From the NCBI RefSeq assembly GCF_002234595.1, contig NZ_NMUL01000008.1, positions 1-64,000 on the forward strand: DNA of 64,000 nt, read 5' to 3'. Made by a program: the position numbers and the translations under genes. The notes below the pieces were generated by a model, which searched no databases, was not told the DNA's origin, and was given only the letters and a program-made list of their open reading frames with translations. The stretch is from Amycolatopsis vastitatis (GTDB lineage Bacteria; Actinomycetota; Actinomycetes; Mycobacteriales; Pseudonocardiaceae). How positions within the stretch are numbered: position 1 is the stretch's first letter; every line of letters starts with the position of its first letter. Below, one piece after another: positions 30,091 through 39,407 of this stretch.

Positions 30091-31536
30091 TTAGCGGAAG
30101 AGGGCTTCGACGCCGTCGATGGCGAAGTACACCGCGAAGACCAGGGCCAGCAGCGACAGCAGCCAGCCGGCCTCGCGCCACTTGCCGCGGCCGATCTTGA
30201 TGAGCACGAACGCGATCAGGCCGGCGCCGACGCCGTTGGTGATCGAATAGGTGAACGGGATCAGCGCGGCCGTCAAGAACACCGGGATCGTGTAGTCCGG
30301 GTCGTGCCACGGGATGGTCCGGCACTGCGCGACCATCATGCCGCCGATGACCACCAGCGCGGGTGCCGCGGCCTGGGCCGGGACGACCCCCGCGAGCGGC
30401 GTGAACAACAGCGTCCCGGCGAACAGCAGGCCGGTGACGACGCTCGCCAGCCCCGTCCGCGCGCCCTCCCCGACGCCGGCCGCCGATTCCAGGAACACCG
30501 TGTTCGGCGACGAGCCGGTGACTCCGCCCGCGATCGCGCCCGCGCCGTCGACCAGCAGGATGCGGCCCATCCGCGGGACCTTGCCGTTCTTCGACAGCCC
30601 GGCCTCGTCGGACACGCTGGTGATCGTGCCCATGGCGTCGAAGAAGCCGGACAGCACCAGCGTGAACAGGAACACCGTGGCCGCGAGCGCGCCCGCCGAG
30701 GCGAAGCCGCCGAAGAGGTCGACGTGGCCGAAGAGCCCGAAGTCGGGGGCGGCGACGACGTGGTCGGGCAGTGCCGGGTCGGTGCGGCCCCAGCCGCCGA
30801 CGCCGAAGCCGTCGTGCAGCACGACGGCGAGGACCGTCGCCACGCCGATGCTGATCAGCACCGCGCCCGGAACCTTGCGCGCCACCAGCACGATCATCAG
30901 GAGCAACCCGACGCAGAACACCACGATCGGCCAGCCGGACAGGTGCCCGTCGGTGCCGAGGCGGACCGGCACCGGGGTGGCCGCCGCGTCCGGCACCCGG
31001 GAGACGAACCCGGCGCTGACCAGGCCGACGAGCGCGATGTAGAGCCCGATCCCGACGGTGATCGCCGTCTTGAGCGGCCGCGGGATGGCGTTCATGATCC
31101 GTTCGCGGACGCCGCTGACGGCCATCAGCACGATGCACACGCCCTCGAGCACGACCAGCCCGAACGCCTGCGCCCAGGTCATCTCCGGGGCCATCTGGAA
31201 GGCGACGATGCCGTTGATGCCGAGACCGGCGGCCAGCGCGAGGGGCGCGTTGCCGACGAGTCCCATGAGGACGGTCATCACGGCGGCGGCCAGCGCGGTC
31301 GCCGTGGTCACCTGCGCGGCCGACAGCCGGGCGCCGGTGATGTCGGCGGAGGCGCCGAGGATGAGCGGGTTGAGCAGCACGATGTAAGCCATCGCGACGA
31401 ACGTCGTGACGCCGCCGCGGACCTCGCGGCCGATCGTGGTCTGCCGTGTTCGCAGCTCGAACAGCTTCTCGAGCGGAGAACGGCGTTGTACGGGTACTTC
31501 TTCTGCTACGGGCGTGTCGATCTCGGTCTGGGTCAT
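30091..31536 (-). CDS. NCS2/AzgA-family purine permease
   Basis: The 481-residue protein has about 12 hydrophobic membrane segments and the AzgA-type signature (GGVTTFVAMAYIVLLNPLIL near the start, then VFLESAAGVGEGARTGLASV). AzgA/GhxP-like proteins carry guanine, hypoxanthine or adenine with protons across the cytoplasmic membrane. It lies between the guanine deaminase/xanthine dehydrogenase genes and the ureide/glycerate genes, so it likely brings in purines for this pathway. ATG 31536 follows AGGGCAGGA. Confidence 0.9.
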   Translation of the reverse strand: MTQTEIDTPVAEEVPVQRRSPLEKLFELRTRQTTIGREVRGGVTTFVAMAYIVLLNPLILGASADITGARLSAAQVTTATALAAAVMTVLMGLVGNAPLALAAGLGINGIVAFQMAPEMTWAQAFGLVVLEGVCIVLMAVSGVRERIMNAIPRPLKTAITVGIGLYIALVGLVSAGFVSRVPDAAATPVPVRLGTDGHLSGWPIVVFCVGLLLMIVLVARKVPGAVLISIGVATVLAVVLHDGFGVGGWGRTDPALPDHVVAAPDFGLFGHVDLFGGFASAGALAATVFLFTLVLSGFFDAMGTITSVSDEAGLSKNGKVPRMGRILLVDGAGAIAGGVTGSSPNTVFLESAAGVGEGARTGLASVVTGLLFAGTLLFTPLAGVVPAQAAAPALVVIGGMMVAQCRTIPWHDPDYTIPVFLTAALIPFTYSITNGVGAGLIAFVLIKIGRGKWREAGWLLSLLALVFAVYFAIDGVEALFR

Positions 31537-31663
31537 GCGTCCTGCCCTTGCCGGTGGGGGGGGTGCTCGGCCAGGGCCAGGCACCACGCCGTGCCTGGCC
31601 GAGCGGGACGTTCGATTCGGTTGTGCTCCGGTCAGCTGGCCTTGTGGGTCAGTAAGCGGTGGG

Positions 31664-32146
31664 TCAGTAGTCGGTGCGGTCGCTCTTGTCGAGCCAGGCC
31701 GCGAAGGGCGCGAATCCGTCCTTTGCGGACAGTCGCGTCACGGGAACGGTCCACGTTTCACGAGGACGGTCGAAGAGTTCGTAGAAGGCGCGGTCGTCGA
31801 AGCCCGCCTTGGCCGCGTCGTCGCGGTCGGCGGCGAAGAGGACCTTGTCCACCCGCGCCCACAAGGCCGACGACAGGCACATCGGGCACGGCTCGCAGCT
31901 GGAGACGAGCACGCAGCCGTCCAGTTTGAACGTTCCCAGCGCCTGGCAGGCCGCGCGGATCGCGACGACCTCGGCGTGCGCGGTCGGGTCGAGGTTCGCC
32001 GTGACTCGGTTGACGCCGGTCGAGACGACCTTGCCGTCCTTCACGATCAGGGCGCCGAACGGGCCGCCGCCGTTCTCGACGTTGCGCGTGGCGATGTGGA
32101 CGGCTTCGTCGAGCCAGGCCTGCTCGACGGAAAGGGACGTGGTCAT
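31664..32146 (-). CDS. Guanine deaminase-type nucleobase deaminase (CDA fold)
   Basis: The 160-residue protein has the zinc cytidine-deaminase fold: HAEV supplies the zinc His and catalytic Glu, and PCPMC supplies the two Cys. Length and the C-terminal Trp/Phe region match bacterial GuaD, which converts guanine to xanthine for the adjacent dehydrogenase. A tRNA-adenosine deaminase identity is less likely because the context is purine catabolism. The start is one base after the preceding stop, indicating an operon. Confidence 0.85.
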   Translation of the reverse strand: MTTSLSVEQAWLDEAVHIATRNVENGGGPFGALIVKDGKVVSTGVNRVTANLDPTAHAEVVAIRAACQALGTFKLDGCVLVSSCEPCPMCLSSALWARVDKVLFAADRDDAAKAGFDDRAFYELFDRPRETWTVPVTRLSAKDGFAPFAAWLDKSDRTDY

Positions 32147-32147
32147 C

Positions 32148-34439
32148 TCAAACTCCGGTGATGTGCTCGGGGCGGATCGGGACGCGCGGGAGCTCGAGGC
32201 CGGTGGCCGCGCGGATGGCGTTGGCGATCGCGGGCGTGGCCGAGATCGTGGGCGGCTCGCCGACGCCGCGGACGCCGTAGGGCGCGTGCGGGTCGGGCCG
32301 CTCGAGGACTTCGACGCGCATCGGCGGCATGTCGAGGATGGTCGGGATGAGGTAGTCGGTGAACGACGGGTTCCGCACCTTGCCGCCTTCGACCAGGATC
32401 TCCTCCATCACGGCGAGCCCGAGGCCCTGCGCCGAACCGCCCTGGATCTGCGCGACGACGGCGTCCGGGTTCATCGCCTTGCCGACGTCCTGCGCGCAGT
32501 CGAGCTGCACCACCTTGACCAGGCCGAGGTCGAGGTCGACGTCGACCACCGCGCGGTGGGCCGAGAAGCCGTACTGGACGTGGGCGTCGCCCTGGCCGGT
32601 CTCCGGGTCGAGCGGGTACGTCTTGCGGTGGTGGAACTCGCGGGTCTCCTCGATCGCGGTCTCCCCCAGCACTTCGGCCAGGTCGGCCACGACTTCGCCG
32701 TCCGCCGCGACCACCTTGCCACCGGCGAGGGTCATGCCTTCGGAGGCGACGCCGAGCCGGGCGCAGACCGCTTCCGCCACCGCGCGGCAGGCGTTGCGGA
32801 CCGCGCCGCCGGTGACGTAGGTCTGCCGCGACGCCGAGCTGGAGCCGGCGTCGCCGACGCTCGTGTCGGCCGGGTGCACGCTCACCCGCGTCACGCCCAG
32901 CTCGGTGCGGGCGATCTGCTGCTGCAACGTCACCAGCCCCTGCCCGACCTCCGCGGCGGCGGTGTGGACCATCGCCACCGGCTCGCCACCGAAGACCTCC
33001 AGCCGGACGCGGGCGGTCGAGTAGTCGTCGAGGCCTTCGGCGTAGGAGATGTTCTTGATCGTCACGCCGTAGCCGACACCCCGCACGACCCCTTCGCCGT
33101 GGGTGGTGTTGGACGCGCCGCCGGGCAGCTCGCGGATGTCGGCGTCACCGCTGCGCGAAGGCGGCAGCGGCAGGTCGCGGACCCGCTGGACGAGCTCCGC
33201 CACCGGCGCCGGGAAGTCGACCACCTGGCCGGTGACCACAGTGGACCCTTCGCTCAGCGCGTTGCGGATCCGCAGCTCGGCCGGGTCCATGCCCAGCGCG
33301 GCGGCGAGCTTGTCCATTTGGGACTCGTAGGCGTACGTCGGCTGCACCGCGCCGAGGCCGCGCATCGCGCCGCAGGTCGGGTTGTTCGTGTAGACACCCC
33401 AGCCCTCGATGTGGGCGTTCGGTACATCGTAGGGACCGACGCCGAGCGTGGTGCCGTTGCCGACCACGACCGGGGTTTTGGACGCGTACGCACCGCCGTC
33501 GAAGTACAACTTCGCGCGGACGTAGACGAGCTTGCCGTCGCGGGTGGCGCCGTGCTCGTAGTACATCTTCGCCGGGTGGCGGTGGACGTGCCCGAAGAAC
33601 GATTCCAGGCGGTTGTAGCTCATCTTCACCGGACGGCCGGTGCGCAGGGCCAGCATGCACGAGTGGATCTGCATCGACAGGTCCTCGCGGCCGCCGAAGG
33701 CGCCGCCGACGCCGGACAGTGTCAGCCGGACCTTCTCCAGCGGCAGGCCCAGGGCCTTCGCCGTCTGGCGCTGGTCGACGTGCAGCCACTGGGTGGCCAG
33801 GTAGAGGTCGACGCCGCCGTCCTCGGCCGGCACCGCGAGCCCGGACTCCGGCCCGAGGAACGCCTGGTCCTGCATGCCGATCTCGTACACGCCGGACACG
33901 ACCACGTCCGCGGTGGCGGCCGGGTCGCCCTTGACGATCCGCTGGTGGCGGACCAGGTTCCCGCCCGGGTGCAGCTTCGGCAGGGTGTCGTCGTGCGCGG
34001 CCCGCTCGGGGTCGGTGACCGGCTCGAGGACGTCGTACTCGACGACGATCTCCTTGAGCGCCTGCCGCGCGATCTCCGGGTGGTCGGCGGCCAGGATCGC
34101 CACCGGTTCGCCCTGGTAGCGCACGACACCTTCGGCCAGCGCCGGGGTGTCCTGGTACTTCAAGCCGTAGACGTTCTCGCCCGGCACGTCCTCGTGGGTC
34201 AGCACCGCGTGCACGCCCGGCTGGGCGAGCGCGCGGGAGACGTCGAGGCGGACGATCCGGGCGTGCGGGTGCGGGCTGCGCAGGGTGGCGCCCCACAGCA
34301 TGTCCTCGTGCCAGAGGTCGGAGGAGTAGGCGAACTCGCCACGGACCTTCAGCGTGCCGTCCGGCCGCAGCGGGCTCTCGCCGATGCCGCCGGCGATGGT
34401 GTCGTGCAGTTCCTGAGGGGACCGGGCCGGGGCGCTCAT
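32148..34439 (-). CDS. xdhA: Xanthine dehydrogenase-type molybdenum subunit
   Basis: The 763-residue protein is the molybdopterin subunit of a xanthine-dehydrogenase family hydroxylase. Visible motifs include GVGGAFGGRE (about residue 240-250) and the C-terminal GVGEPP, holding the catalytic Glu. With the FAD and 2Fe-2S subunits encoded directly upstream it would oxidise hypoxanthine and xanthine to urate. The family also contains enzymes for other heterocycles and aldehydes; the flanking guanine deaminase and purine permease make xanthine the best guess. Its ATG overlaps the stop of the FeS gene. Symbol follows the E. coli convention. Confidence 0.88.
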   Translation of the reverse strand: MSAPARSPQELHDTIAGGIGESPLRPDGTLKVRGEFAYSSDLWHEDMLWGATLRSPHPHARIVRLDVSRALAQPGVHAVLTHEDVPGENVYGLKYQDTPALAEGVVRYQGEPVAILAADHPEIARQALKEIVVEYDVLEPVTDPERAAHDDTLPKLHPGGNLVRHQRIVKGDPAATADVVVSGVYEIGMQDQAFLGPESGLAVPAEDGGVDLYLATQWLHVDQRQTAKALGLPLEKVRLTLSGVGGAFGGREDLSMQIHSCMLALRTGRPVKMSYNRLESFFGHVHRHPAKMYYEHGATRDGKLVYVRAKLYFDGGAYASKTPVVVGNGTTLGVGPYDVPNAHIEGWGVYTNNPTCGAMRGLGAVQPTYAYESQMDKLAAALGMDPAELRIRNALSEGSTVVTGQVVDFPAPVAELVQRVRDLPLPPSRSGDADIRELPGGASNTTHGEGVVRGVGYGVTIKNISYAEGLDDYSTARVRLEVFGGEPVAMVHTAAAEVGQGLVTLQQQIARTELGVTRVSVHPADTSVGDAGSSSASRQTYVTGGAVRNACRAVAEAVCARLGVASEGMTLAGGKVVAADGEVVADLAEVLGETAIEETREFHHRKTYPLDPETGQGDAHVQYGFSAHRAVVDVDLDLGLVKVVQLDCAQDVGKAMNPDAVVAQIQGGSAQGLGLAVMEEILVEGGKVRNPSFTDYLIPTILDMPPMRVEVLERPDPHAPYGVRGVGEPPTISATPAIANAIRAATGLELPRVPIRPEHITGV

Positions 34440-34906
34440 CGGACGGCCTTCTTCGCGGCCGCGTCGCGGACGGCGTCGAGGATCTTCTCGTACCCGGTGC
34501 AGCGGCAGAGGTTGCCGGCGAGGGCCTCGCGGATCTCGACGTCACTCGGGTCCGGGACGCGCTCGATCAGGTCGTGCGCGGCCACGACCAGGCCGGGCGT
34601 GCAGAAGCCGCACTGGACGGCGCCGCGCTCGACGAACGCCTCCTGGACCGGGTCGAGGGCTTCCTCTGAGGCGAGCCCTTCGACCGTGACGACCTCGCGG
34701 CCCTCGGCCTGGCCGGCCGCGACCAGGCACGCACACGCCGGGACGCCGTCGAGGTAGACCGTGCACGAGCCGCATTCGCCCTGCTCACAGGCGTTCTTCG
34801 AGCCCGGCATGCCGAGCCGCTCACGCAGGACGTAAAGCAGGCTTTCGCCTTCCCAGACGTTGTCCGCCCGGCGGGGTTCGCCGTTGACGGTGACGTTCAC
34901 GCGCAC
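34436..34906 (-). CDS. xdhC: Xanthine dehydrogenase-type 2Fe-2S subunit
   Basis: The 156-residue protein has a plant-type ferredoxin cluster (CEQGECGSC, then a later Cys near the end of the domain) and a second helical 2Fe-2S cluster (CGFCTPG and CRCTGY), the standard small subunit of these hydroxylases. It passes electrons from the molybdenum centre to FAD. The GTG at 34906 is preferred because GGAGG lies about ten bases upstream; a GTG at 34900 is also possible. It overlaps the FAD gene by ten bases and the molybdenum gene by four. Confidence 0.88.
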   Translation of the reverse strand: MRVNVTVNGEPRRADNVWEGESLLYVLRERLGMPGSKNACEQGECGSCTVYLDGVPACACLVAAGQAEGREVVTVEGLASEEALDPVQEAFVERGAVQCGFCTPGLVVAAHDLIERVPDPSDVEIREALAGNLCRCTGYEKILDAVRDAAAKKAVR

Positions 34907-35766
34907 TTCGCGCTCCCTCCGCAGTATTCGGTCCAGGCCCAGGTCAGCGTCCGGCGCGCCATGACGCCGAGGGCGTGCCGCCGGTAGGCCGCGCTGCCGC
35001 GGACGTCGTCGATCGGGGCGGCGGCCGCGGCGACCAGGTCGCCGAAGCGGCGTTTCACCGAGTCGGTGACCGGCTTCGGCGAGTCCCAGTCCAGCTCTCC
35101 GGCCAGGAACTCCTCGGCTTCGAAGGCCCGGCGGGGCGTGGGTGCGGCCGAGCCGACGCCGGTGCCGACGCGGCGTTGGTCCGGGTGCAGGGCCAGGCCG
35201 AAGGCGGCCACGGCGATGACCATGGCGTTGCGGGTGCCGATCTTGCTGAACTGCTGGGGTCCGGTGGCCGGGGCCAGCAGGACCGCGGTGATCAGCTCGT
35301 CCGGCTCCAGGACGTTCCGCTTCACGCCGGTGTAGAAATCCTTCGCCGCGACGATCCTCGTCCCGCGGGCCGAGGCGATCTCGACCTCGGCGTCCGCCGC
35401 CAGCAGCGCCGGGTGGGAGTCCCCAGCGGGCGAGGCCGCGCCGAGGTTGCCGCCGACCGAGCCGCGGTTGCGGATCTGCGGGGACCCGACGGTCCGCGCG
35501 GCCATCGCCAGGCCTGGCAGCTGCCCGCCCAGCTCGGTGATGATCCGGGCGTAGGGCACGGCCGCGCCGATGCGGATCCGGCCGCCGTCGGTGCCGTGCT
35601 CGTGCAGCTCGGGTACGCGCCCGAGGTCGAGGAGCGACTCCGGGCGGCGGTGGTCGAAGTTGAGTTCGACCATCACGTCCGTGCCGCCGGCGATCGGGAC
35701 CGCACCGGGGTTCGCGGCCTTCGCGGCGAGCGCGCCGGCCAGCGAGTCGGGTCGGAGGAATTCCAC
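34897..35766 (-). CDS. xdhB: Xanthine dehydrogenase-type FAD subunit
   Basis: The 289-residue protein has the vanillyl-alcohol-oxidase FAD fold seen in CO-dehydrogenase medium chains: the PIAGGTDVMVELN dinucleotide loop near residue 25 and the TVGSPQIRNRGSVGGNLGAASP motif near 95-115. It hands electrons to NAD or another acceptor. The GTG at 35766, with AAAGGAC upstream, makes the protein begin at the conserved EFLRPDS region. First gene of the xdhBCA-guaD unit. Confidence 0.88.
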   Translation of the reverse strand: MEFLRPDSLAGALAAKAANPGAVPIAGGTDVMVELNFDHRRPESLLDLGRVPELHEHGTDGGRIRIGAAVPYARIITELGGQLPGLAMAARTVGSPQIRNRGSVGGNLGAASPAGDSHPALLAADAEVEIASARGTRIVAAKDFYTGVKRNVLEPDELITAVLLAPATGPQQFSKIGTRNAMVIAVAAFGLALHPDQRRVGTGVGSAAPTPRRAFEAEEFLAGELDWDSPKPVTDSVKRRFGDLVAAAAAPIDDVRGSAAYRRHALGVMARRTLTWAWTEYCGGSAKCA

Positions 35767-35907
35767 TGTGGACGTCCTTTCGGGGCTGCTTCGGCAAGAA
35801 GTACACACGCTGCGGTGTGGCTCCGACCACGGCTGAACCCCTGAAAGACGGGTGAATTTCGGCCTCGCGTTTGTACTTTCCTCCAACGGCCGTCCCGTGG
35901 ACGCGGA

Positions 35908-35946
35908 AAGGCCGCCGTACGAGGTCAGGCCTCGTACGGCGGCCTT
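35908..35946. terminator. Terminator after gcl
   Basis: A perfect 17-bp stem (35908-35924 with 35930-35946) around a five-base loop lies 16 bases beyond the gcl stop. In the minus-strand direction it is followed by TTTCC. It should end the hyi-glxR-gcl transcript before the xdh promoter. Confidence 0.85.
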
Positions 35947-35961
35947 GGGTTCACCCGGGGG

Positions 35962-37650
35962 TTACGCCGGCTCGAACTCCTTGACGGCGTCGAGGGCGGC
36001 GCCCATCGCGGCGTTGCCCTCGCGCTCGATCATGATCTCCACCAGGACCGGCCGGCTGGTGCGCTCGGCCTCCTTGCGGGCCCACTCCAGGGACGTGCGG
36101 ATCTCCCCCGGCTCGTGCACGCGGGTGCCGGAGCAGCCGTAGGCCTCCATGATCTTCACGTTGTCCGTGCCGATCGAGTCGTAGTGGATGTCGACCTCGA
36201 AGTTCATCTCGTAGCCGGTCTCGGCCTGGCGGATCAGCCCGAGGTACTCGTTGTTCAGCATGATCAGCACGAACCCGACGTCGTATTGCGCGGCCACGGC
36301 CAGTTCCTCGACGAGGAACTGGAACGAGTAGTCGCCGACCACGCCGACGACCTCCGCCTCCGGGCGCGCCTTCTTCACCCCGATCGCGGCCGGGATCTCC
36401 CAGCCGAGCGGGCCGGCCTGGCCGCACACCTGGTAGTGCCGCGGCTTGTGCGCCTGCTGGAACTGGCCCGACCAGATCTGGTAGAGCCCGATCGCGGTGA
36501 CGAAGTAGGTGTCCTGGCCGAAGGTCTCGTTGATCTCCTTGAACACCCGCGGCGCCTTGATCGGCAGGCTGTCGAAGTCGTCACGCCGGGGCAGCGCCTC
36601 CTTCAGCTCGCCGATGCGGGCGACCCACTCCCGCCGCGGCGACGTCGAACGACGATCCAGCGCCGCCAGCAGCGCGTCGAGGAACTCGCGCGTGTCCGAG
36701 ACGATCCCGAGGTCCGGGCCGAACACCTTGCCCAGCTGGGTCGGCTCGATGTCGACGTGGATGAACTTCCGCTCGCCCCGGTACACCGACAGCTCGCCGG
36801 TGTGCCGGTCGCCGAACCGCGCGCCGAGCGCGAGCACCAGGTCGGACTCCAGGAACGCCGCGTTCGCCCAGCGCTGCGACGTCTGGATGCCCGCCATCCC
36901 GGCGAACAGCTCGTGGTCCTCGGGGAAGCTGCCCTTGCCCATCAGCGTCACCTGGACCGGGACGTCGAGCCGCTCGGCCGCGGTTCGCAGCCGCTCGCTC
37001 GCCTCGCCGAGGACGACTCCGCCGCCGGCCAGGATCAGCGGGCGTTCGGCGGCCAGGAGCAGGTCGAGGGCCCGCTCGACCCGCGCGGGCGCCGGGGTCA
37101 CCCGGGTCACCGGCAGCGGCGAGTCGATCGAGGAGTCCCATTCGATGTCCTGCTTCTGGACGTCGATCGGCAGGTCGATGAGCACCGGGCCCGGGCGGCC
37201 GGACCGGGCGATCCGGAACGCCTCGCGGAAGATCCACGGCAGCTGCGCGGCCTCCTTGACCTGCACCGCCCACTTCGTCACGGGCTTGGCGATCTCGACG
37301 ATGTCGACGGCCTGGAAGGCCTCCTGGTGCAGCTTCGTCGTCACGGCCTGGCCGGTGATGCAGATGATCGGGATCGAGTCCGCGTGCGCGGTGTAGAGCC
37401 CGGTGATCATGTTCGTCCCGGCCGGCCCGGACGTGCCGATCGCGACGCCGACGTTGCCGTTCGTCCTGGCCCAGCCGTCGGCCATGTGTGTCGCGCCTTC
37501 TTCGTGGCGGACGATCAGGTGCTCGATCGCCCGGCCTTGTAGGGCGTTATACAGCGGGAGGATGGCCGCACCGGGGCAGCCGAAGACGGTGTCGACGCCT
37601 TCGCTCTCCATGACGTCGACGACCGCCTGCATCGCGGGGATTCTGGGCAT
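35962..37650 (-). CDS. gcl: Glyoxylate carboligase (ThDP enzyme)
   Basis: The 562-residue protein is a ThDP enzyme of the acetolactate synthase family closest to Gcl, which condenses two glyoxylates to tartronate semialdehyde and CO2. The ThDP/Mg motif starts GDYSF and ends with NNEY. LIDLPIDVQ and the DSIPIICITGQ region match Gcl. Odd point: the segment is RHEEGATHMADG, with Glu where E. coli Gcl has Val51, the residue known for replacing the canonical Glu. Genes upstream (glxR, hyi) support the glyoxylate role. Starts one base after the glxR stop, with GGAGG before it. Confidence 0.87.
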   Translation of the reverse strand: MPRIPAMQAVVDVMESEGVDTVFGCPGAAILPLYNALQGRAIEHLIVRHEEGATHMADGWARTNGNVGVAIGTSGPAGTNMITGLYTAHADSIPIICITGQAVTTKLHQEAFQAVDIVEIAKPVTKWAVQVKEAAQLPWIFREAFRIARSGRPGPVLIDLPIDVQKQDIEWDSSIDSPLPVTRVTPAPARVERALDLLLAAERPLILAGGGVVLGEASERLRTAAERLDVPVQVTLMGKGSFPEDHELFAGMAGIQTSQRWANAAFLESDLVLALGARFGDRHTGELSVYRGERKFIHVDIEPTQLGKVFGPDLGIVSDTREFLDALLAALDRRSTSPRREWVARIGELKEALPRRDDFDSLPIKAPRVFKEINETFGQDTYFVTAIGLYQIWSGQFQQAHKPRHYQVCGQAGPLGWEIPAAIGVKKARPEAEVVGVVGDYSFQFLVEELAVAAQYDVGFVLIMLNNEYLGLIRQAETGYEMNFEVDIHYDSIGTDNVKIMEAYGCSGTRVHEPGEIRTSLEWARKEAERTSRPVLVEIMIEREGNAAMGAALDAVKEFEPA

Positions 37651-37651
37651 G

Positions 37652-38539
37652 TCACACCTCCGCCGGGACGCGGCCCGACAACTGTTCGACGACCTTCAGC
37701 AAGGCCGAGTGGTCCAAGGAGCCGTATCCCATGGCACGGCCGGCGGCGACGAGCTGGGCGACCAGCCCGGTGAGCGGGAGCGCGACATCGGCCTGCCGGG
37801 CGGCGGCCAGTGCGATGCCCATGTCCTTGTGGTGCAGGTCGATCCGGAAGCCGGGGGCGAACCGGCGGTCCACCATGGACTGCCGCTTGAGCTCGAGGAT
37901 CCGGCTGCCCGCGAGGCCGCCGGCGAGCACGTCGAGCCCCTTCAGAGCGTCCACACCGGACGCTTCGAGCAGCACGATCGCCTCCGCCACCAGGCCGTAG
38001 ATCCCGCCCACGACGAGCTGGTTGGCGGCCTTCACCACCTGGCCGGCGCCGTGCGGGCCGACGTGCACGACGGTCTTGCCGACGGCGTCCAGGACCGGCT
38101 TGGCCGCCTCGAAGTCCTCTTCGAGGCCACCGACCATGATGGACAGCGACGCCTGTTCGGCCCCGGCCTGGCCCCCGGACACCGGGGCGTCGAGGACGCG
38201 GATCTTCTTCTCGCGCGCGGCGTCCGCGACCGCGATCGACGTCTCCGGCCGGATGGTGCTCATGTCGATCAGGAGCGCACCGGGCTCGGCGGTGTCCAGA
38301 ACGCCGCCGGGGGCCAGCACGACCTCCTCGACCTGCGGGTGGTTCGGCAGCATCGTGATCACGATGTCGGCGCCGGCCACCGCGTCGGCGACACCGGTCG
38401 CCGCGCGGCCGCCCGCCGCGGCGAGCTTCTCCCCCGCCGCGGTGTTGACGTCGTAGCCGCTGACGTCGTGGCCCGCCGCGACCAGGTGCGCGGCCATCGG
38501 GGCGCCCATCACGCCCAGTCCGATGAATCCCAGTTTCAT
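37652..38539 (-). CDS. glxR: Tartronate semialdehyde reductase (2-hydroxy-3-oxopropionate reductase)
   Basis: The 295-residue protein is a beta-hydroxyacid dehydrogenase: Rossmann GFIGLGVMGAPMA at the start, the DAPVSGGQAGA substrate loop near 120, and the catalytic Lys in KAANQLVVG near 170. It reduces tartronate semialdehyde to D-glycerate with NAD(P)H. Its start overlaps the hyi stop (ATGA) and its stop is one base from gcl, so the three are translationally coupled. The substrate is deduced from these neighbours. Confidence 0.9.
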   Translation of the reverse strand: MKLGFIGLGVMGAPMAAHLVAAGHDVSGYDVNTAAGEKLAAAGGRAATGVADAVAGADIVITMLPNHPQVEEVVLAPGGVLDTAEPGALLIDMSTIRPETSIAVADAAREKKIRVLDAPVSGGQAGAEQASLSIMVGGLEEDFEAAKPVLDAVGKTVVHVGPHGAGQVVKAANQLVVGGIYGLVAEAIVLLEASGVDALKGLDVLAGGLAGSRILELKRQSMVDRRFAPGFRIDLHHKDMGIALAAARQADVALPLTGLVAQLVAAGRAMGYGSLDHSALLKVVEQLSGRVPAEV

Positions 38540-39354
38540 GCTCGTCCCCTTCGGGTGATCGGCAGCCAGTCCAGCGACGTGAGGGTGTCGGGTTCCGGGA
38601 CGTACTCGATCCCGACGAACCCGTCGAAGCCCGCGTTCTGGAGCTTCGCGAGGTACCCGTCGATGTCCAGCTCGCCGGTGCCGGGCTGGTGGCGGCCGGG
38701 CGCGTCGGCGATCTGCACGTGCCCGATCCGCGGTGTGTGCACCGTGACCAGGGCGTCCAGGTCGTCTCCGTTGACTGCCAGGTGGTAGAGGTCGGCCAGC
38801 AGCCGCACGTTTTCGCGCCCGAGGTCGTCGAGCACGGCCACGGCGTCCGCGGCGGTCTTGAGCGGGTAGCGGTCCGCGCCGGAGAGCGGTTCGAGGACCA
38901 GCTGCGCGCCGATCCTCGCGGCCGCGTCGGCGGCCTTGTCCAGGTGCGCCCGGGCCAGGTCGTCCTGCTTGGCCGGGTCCTCGCCGTCGAGCCGGTTGCC
39001 GTAGAGCGCGTTGAAGCTGCGGCACCCGGTGCGTTCGGCGATGCCGAGGGCGACGACGAGGCTGTCGGCGAACTCCGCCTCGCGGCCGATCCACGAGACC
39101 AGGCCCCGCTCCCCCGCCGGCATGTCCCCGGCGTAGAAGTTCAGCCCGCGCAGCCGGACACCGGCCCGGCCGATCGACCGGACGAAGCCGTCGACCTCGT
39201 CGCGCGCCGGGACCGCGGTGTCGAACGGCCACCAGTACTCGACGTCGGTGAACCCGGCCTCCCGCGCGGCGGCCGCGCGTTCGGGCAGCGGCACCTCCTT
39301 GAACAGGATCGACAGGTTGGCGACGTACGGCAGGGAGTGACCCTCTTCAGGCAT
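38536..39354 (-). CDS. hyi: Hydroxypyruvate isomerase
   Basis: The 272-residue protein is a TIM-barrel sugar isomerase of the Hyi/EboC family: a start with YVANLSILFKEVP, then VLEPLSGADRYPL, LLADLYHLAV, and GIEYVPEP near the C terminus supplying metal ligands. It interconverts hydroxypyruvate and tartronate semialdehyde, feeding the reductase encoded next. ATG 39354 has GAGG upstream. First gene of hyi-glxR-gcl. Confidence 0.9.
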   Translation of the reverse strand: MPEEGHSLPYVANLSILFKEVPLPERAAAAREAGFTDVEYWWPFDTAVPARDEVDGFVRSIGRAGVRLRGLNFYAGDMPAGERGLVSWIGREAEFADSLVVALGIAERTGCRSFNALYGNRLDGEDPAKQDDLARAHLDKAADAAARIGAQLVLEPLSGADRYPLKTAADAVAVLDDLGRENVRLLADLYHLAVNGDDLDALVTVHTPRIGHVQIADAPGRHQPGTGELDIDGYLAKLQNAGFDGFVGIEYVPEPDTLTSLDWLPITRRGRA

Positions 39355-39366
39355 CGCGACCTCAAA

Positions 39367-39407
39367 TTTCGCTATCCGGAATCTTTCTTTCGCATATCGA
39401 GAATAGC
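39367..39407. promoter_or_regulatory. Repeat-rich control region before hyi
   Basis: TTTCGCTATC (39367-39376) and TTTCGCATATC (39388-39398) are near direct repeats. GCTAT (39371) and ATAGC (39403-39407) are inverted. The stretch is AT-rich and lies 13-53 bases upstream of hyi, so it is a likely promoter and operator. The regulator is unknown. Confidence 0.4.
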
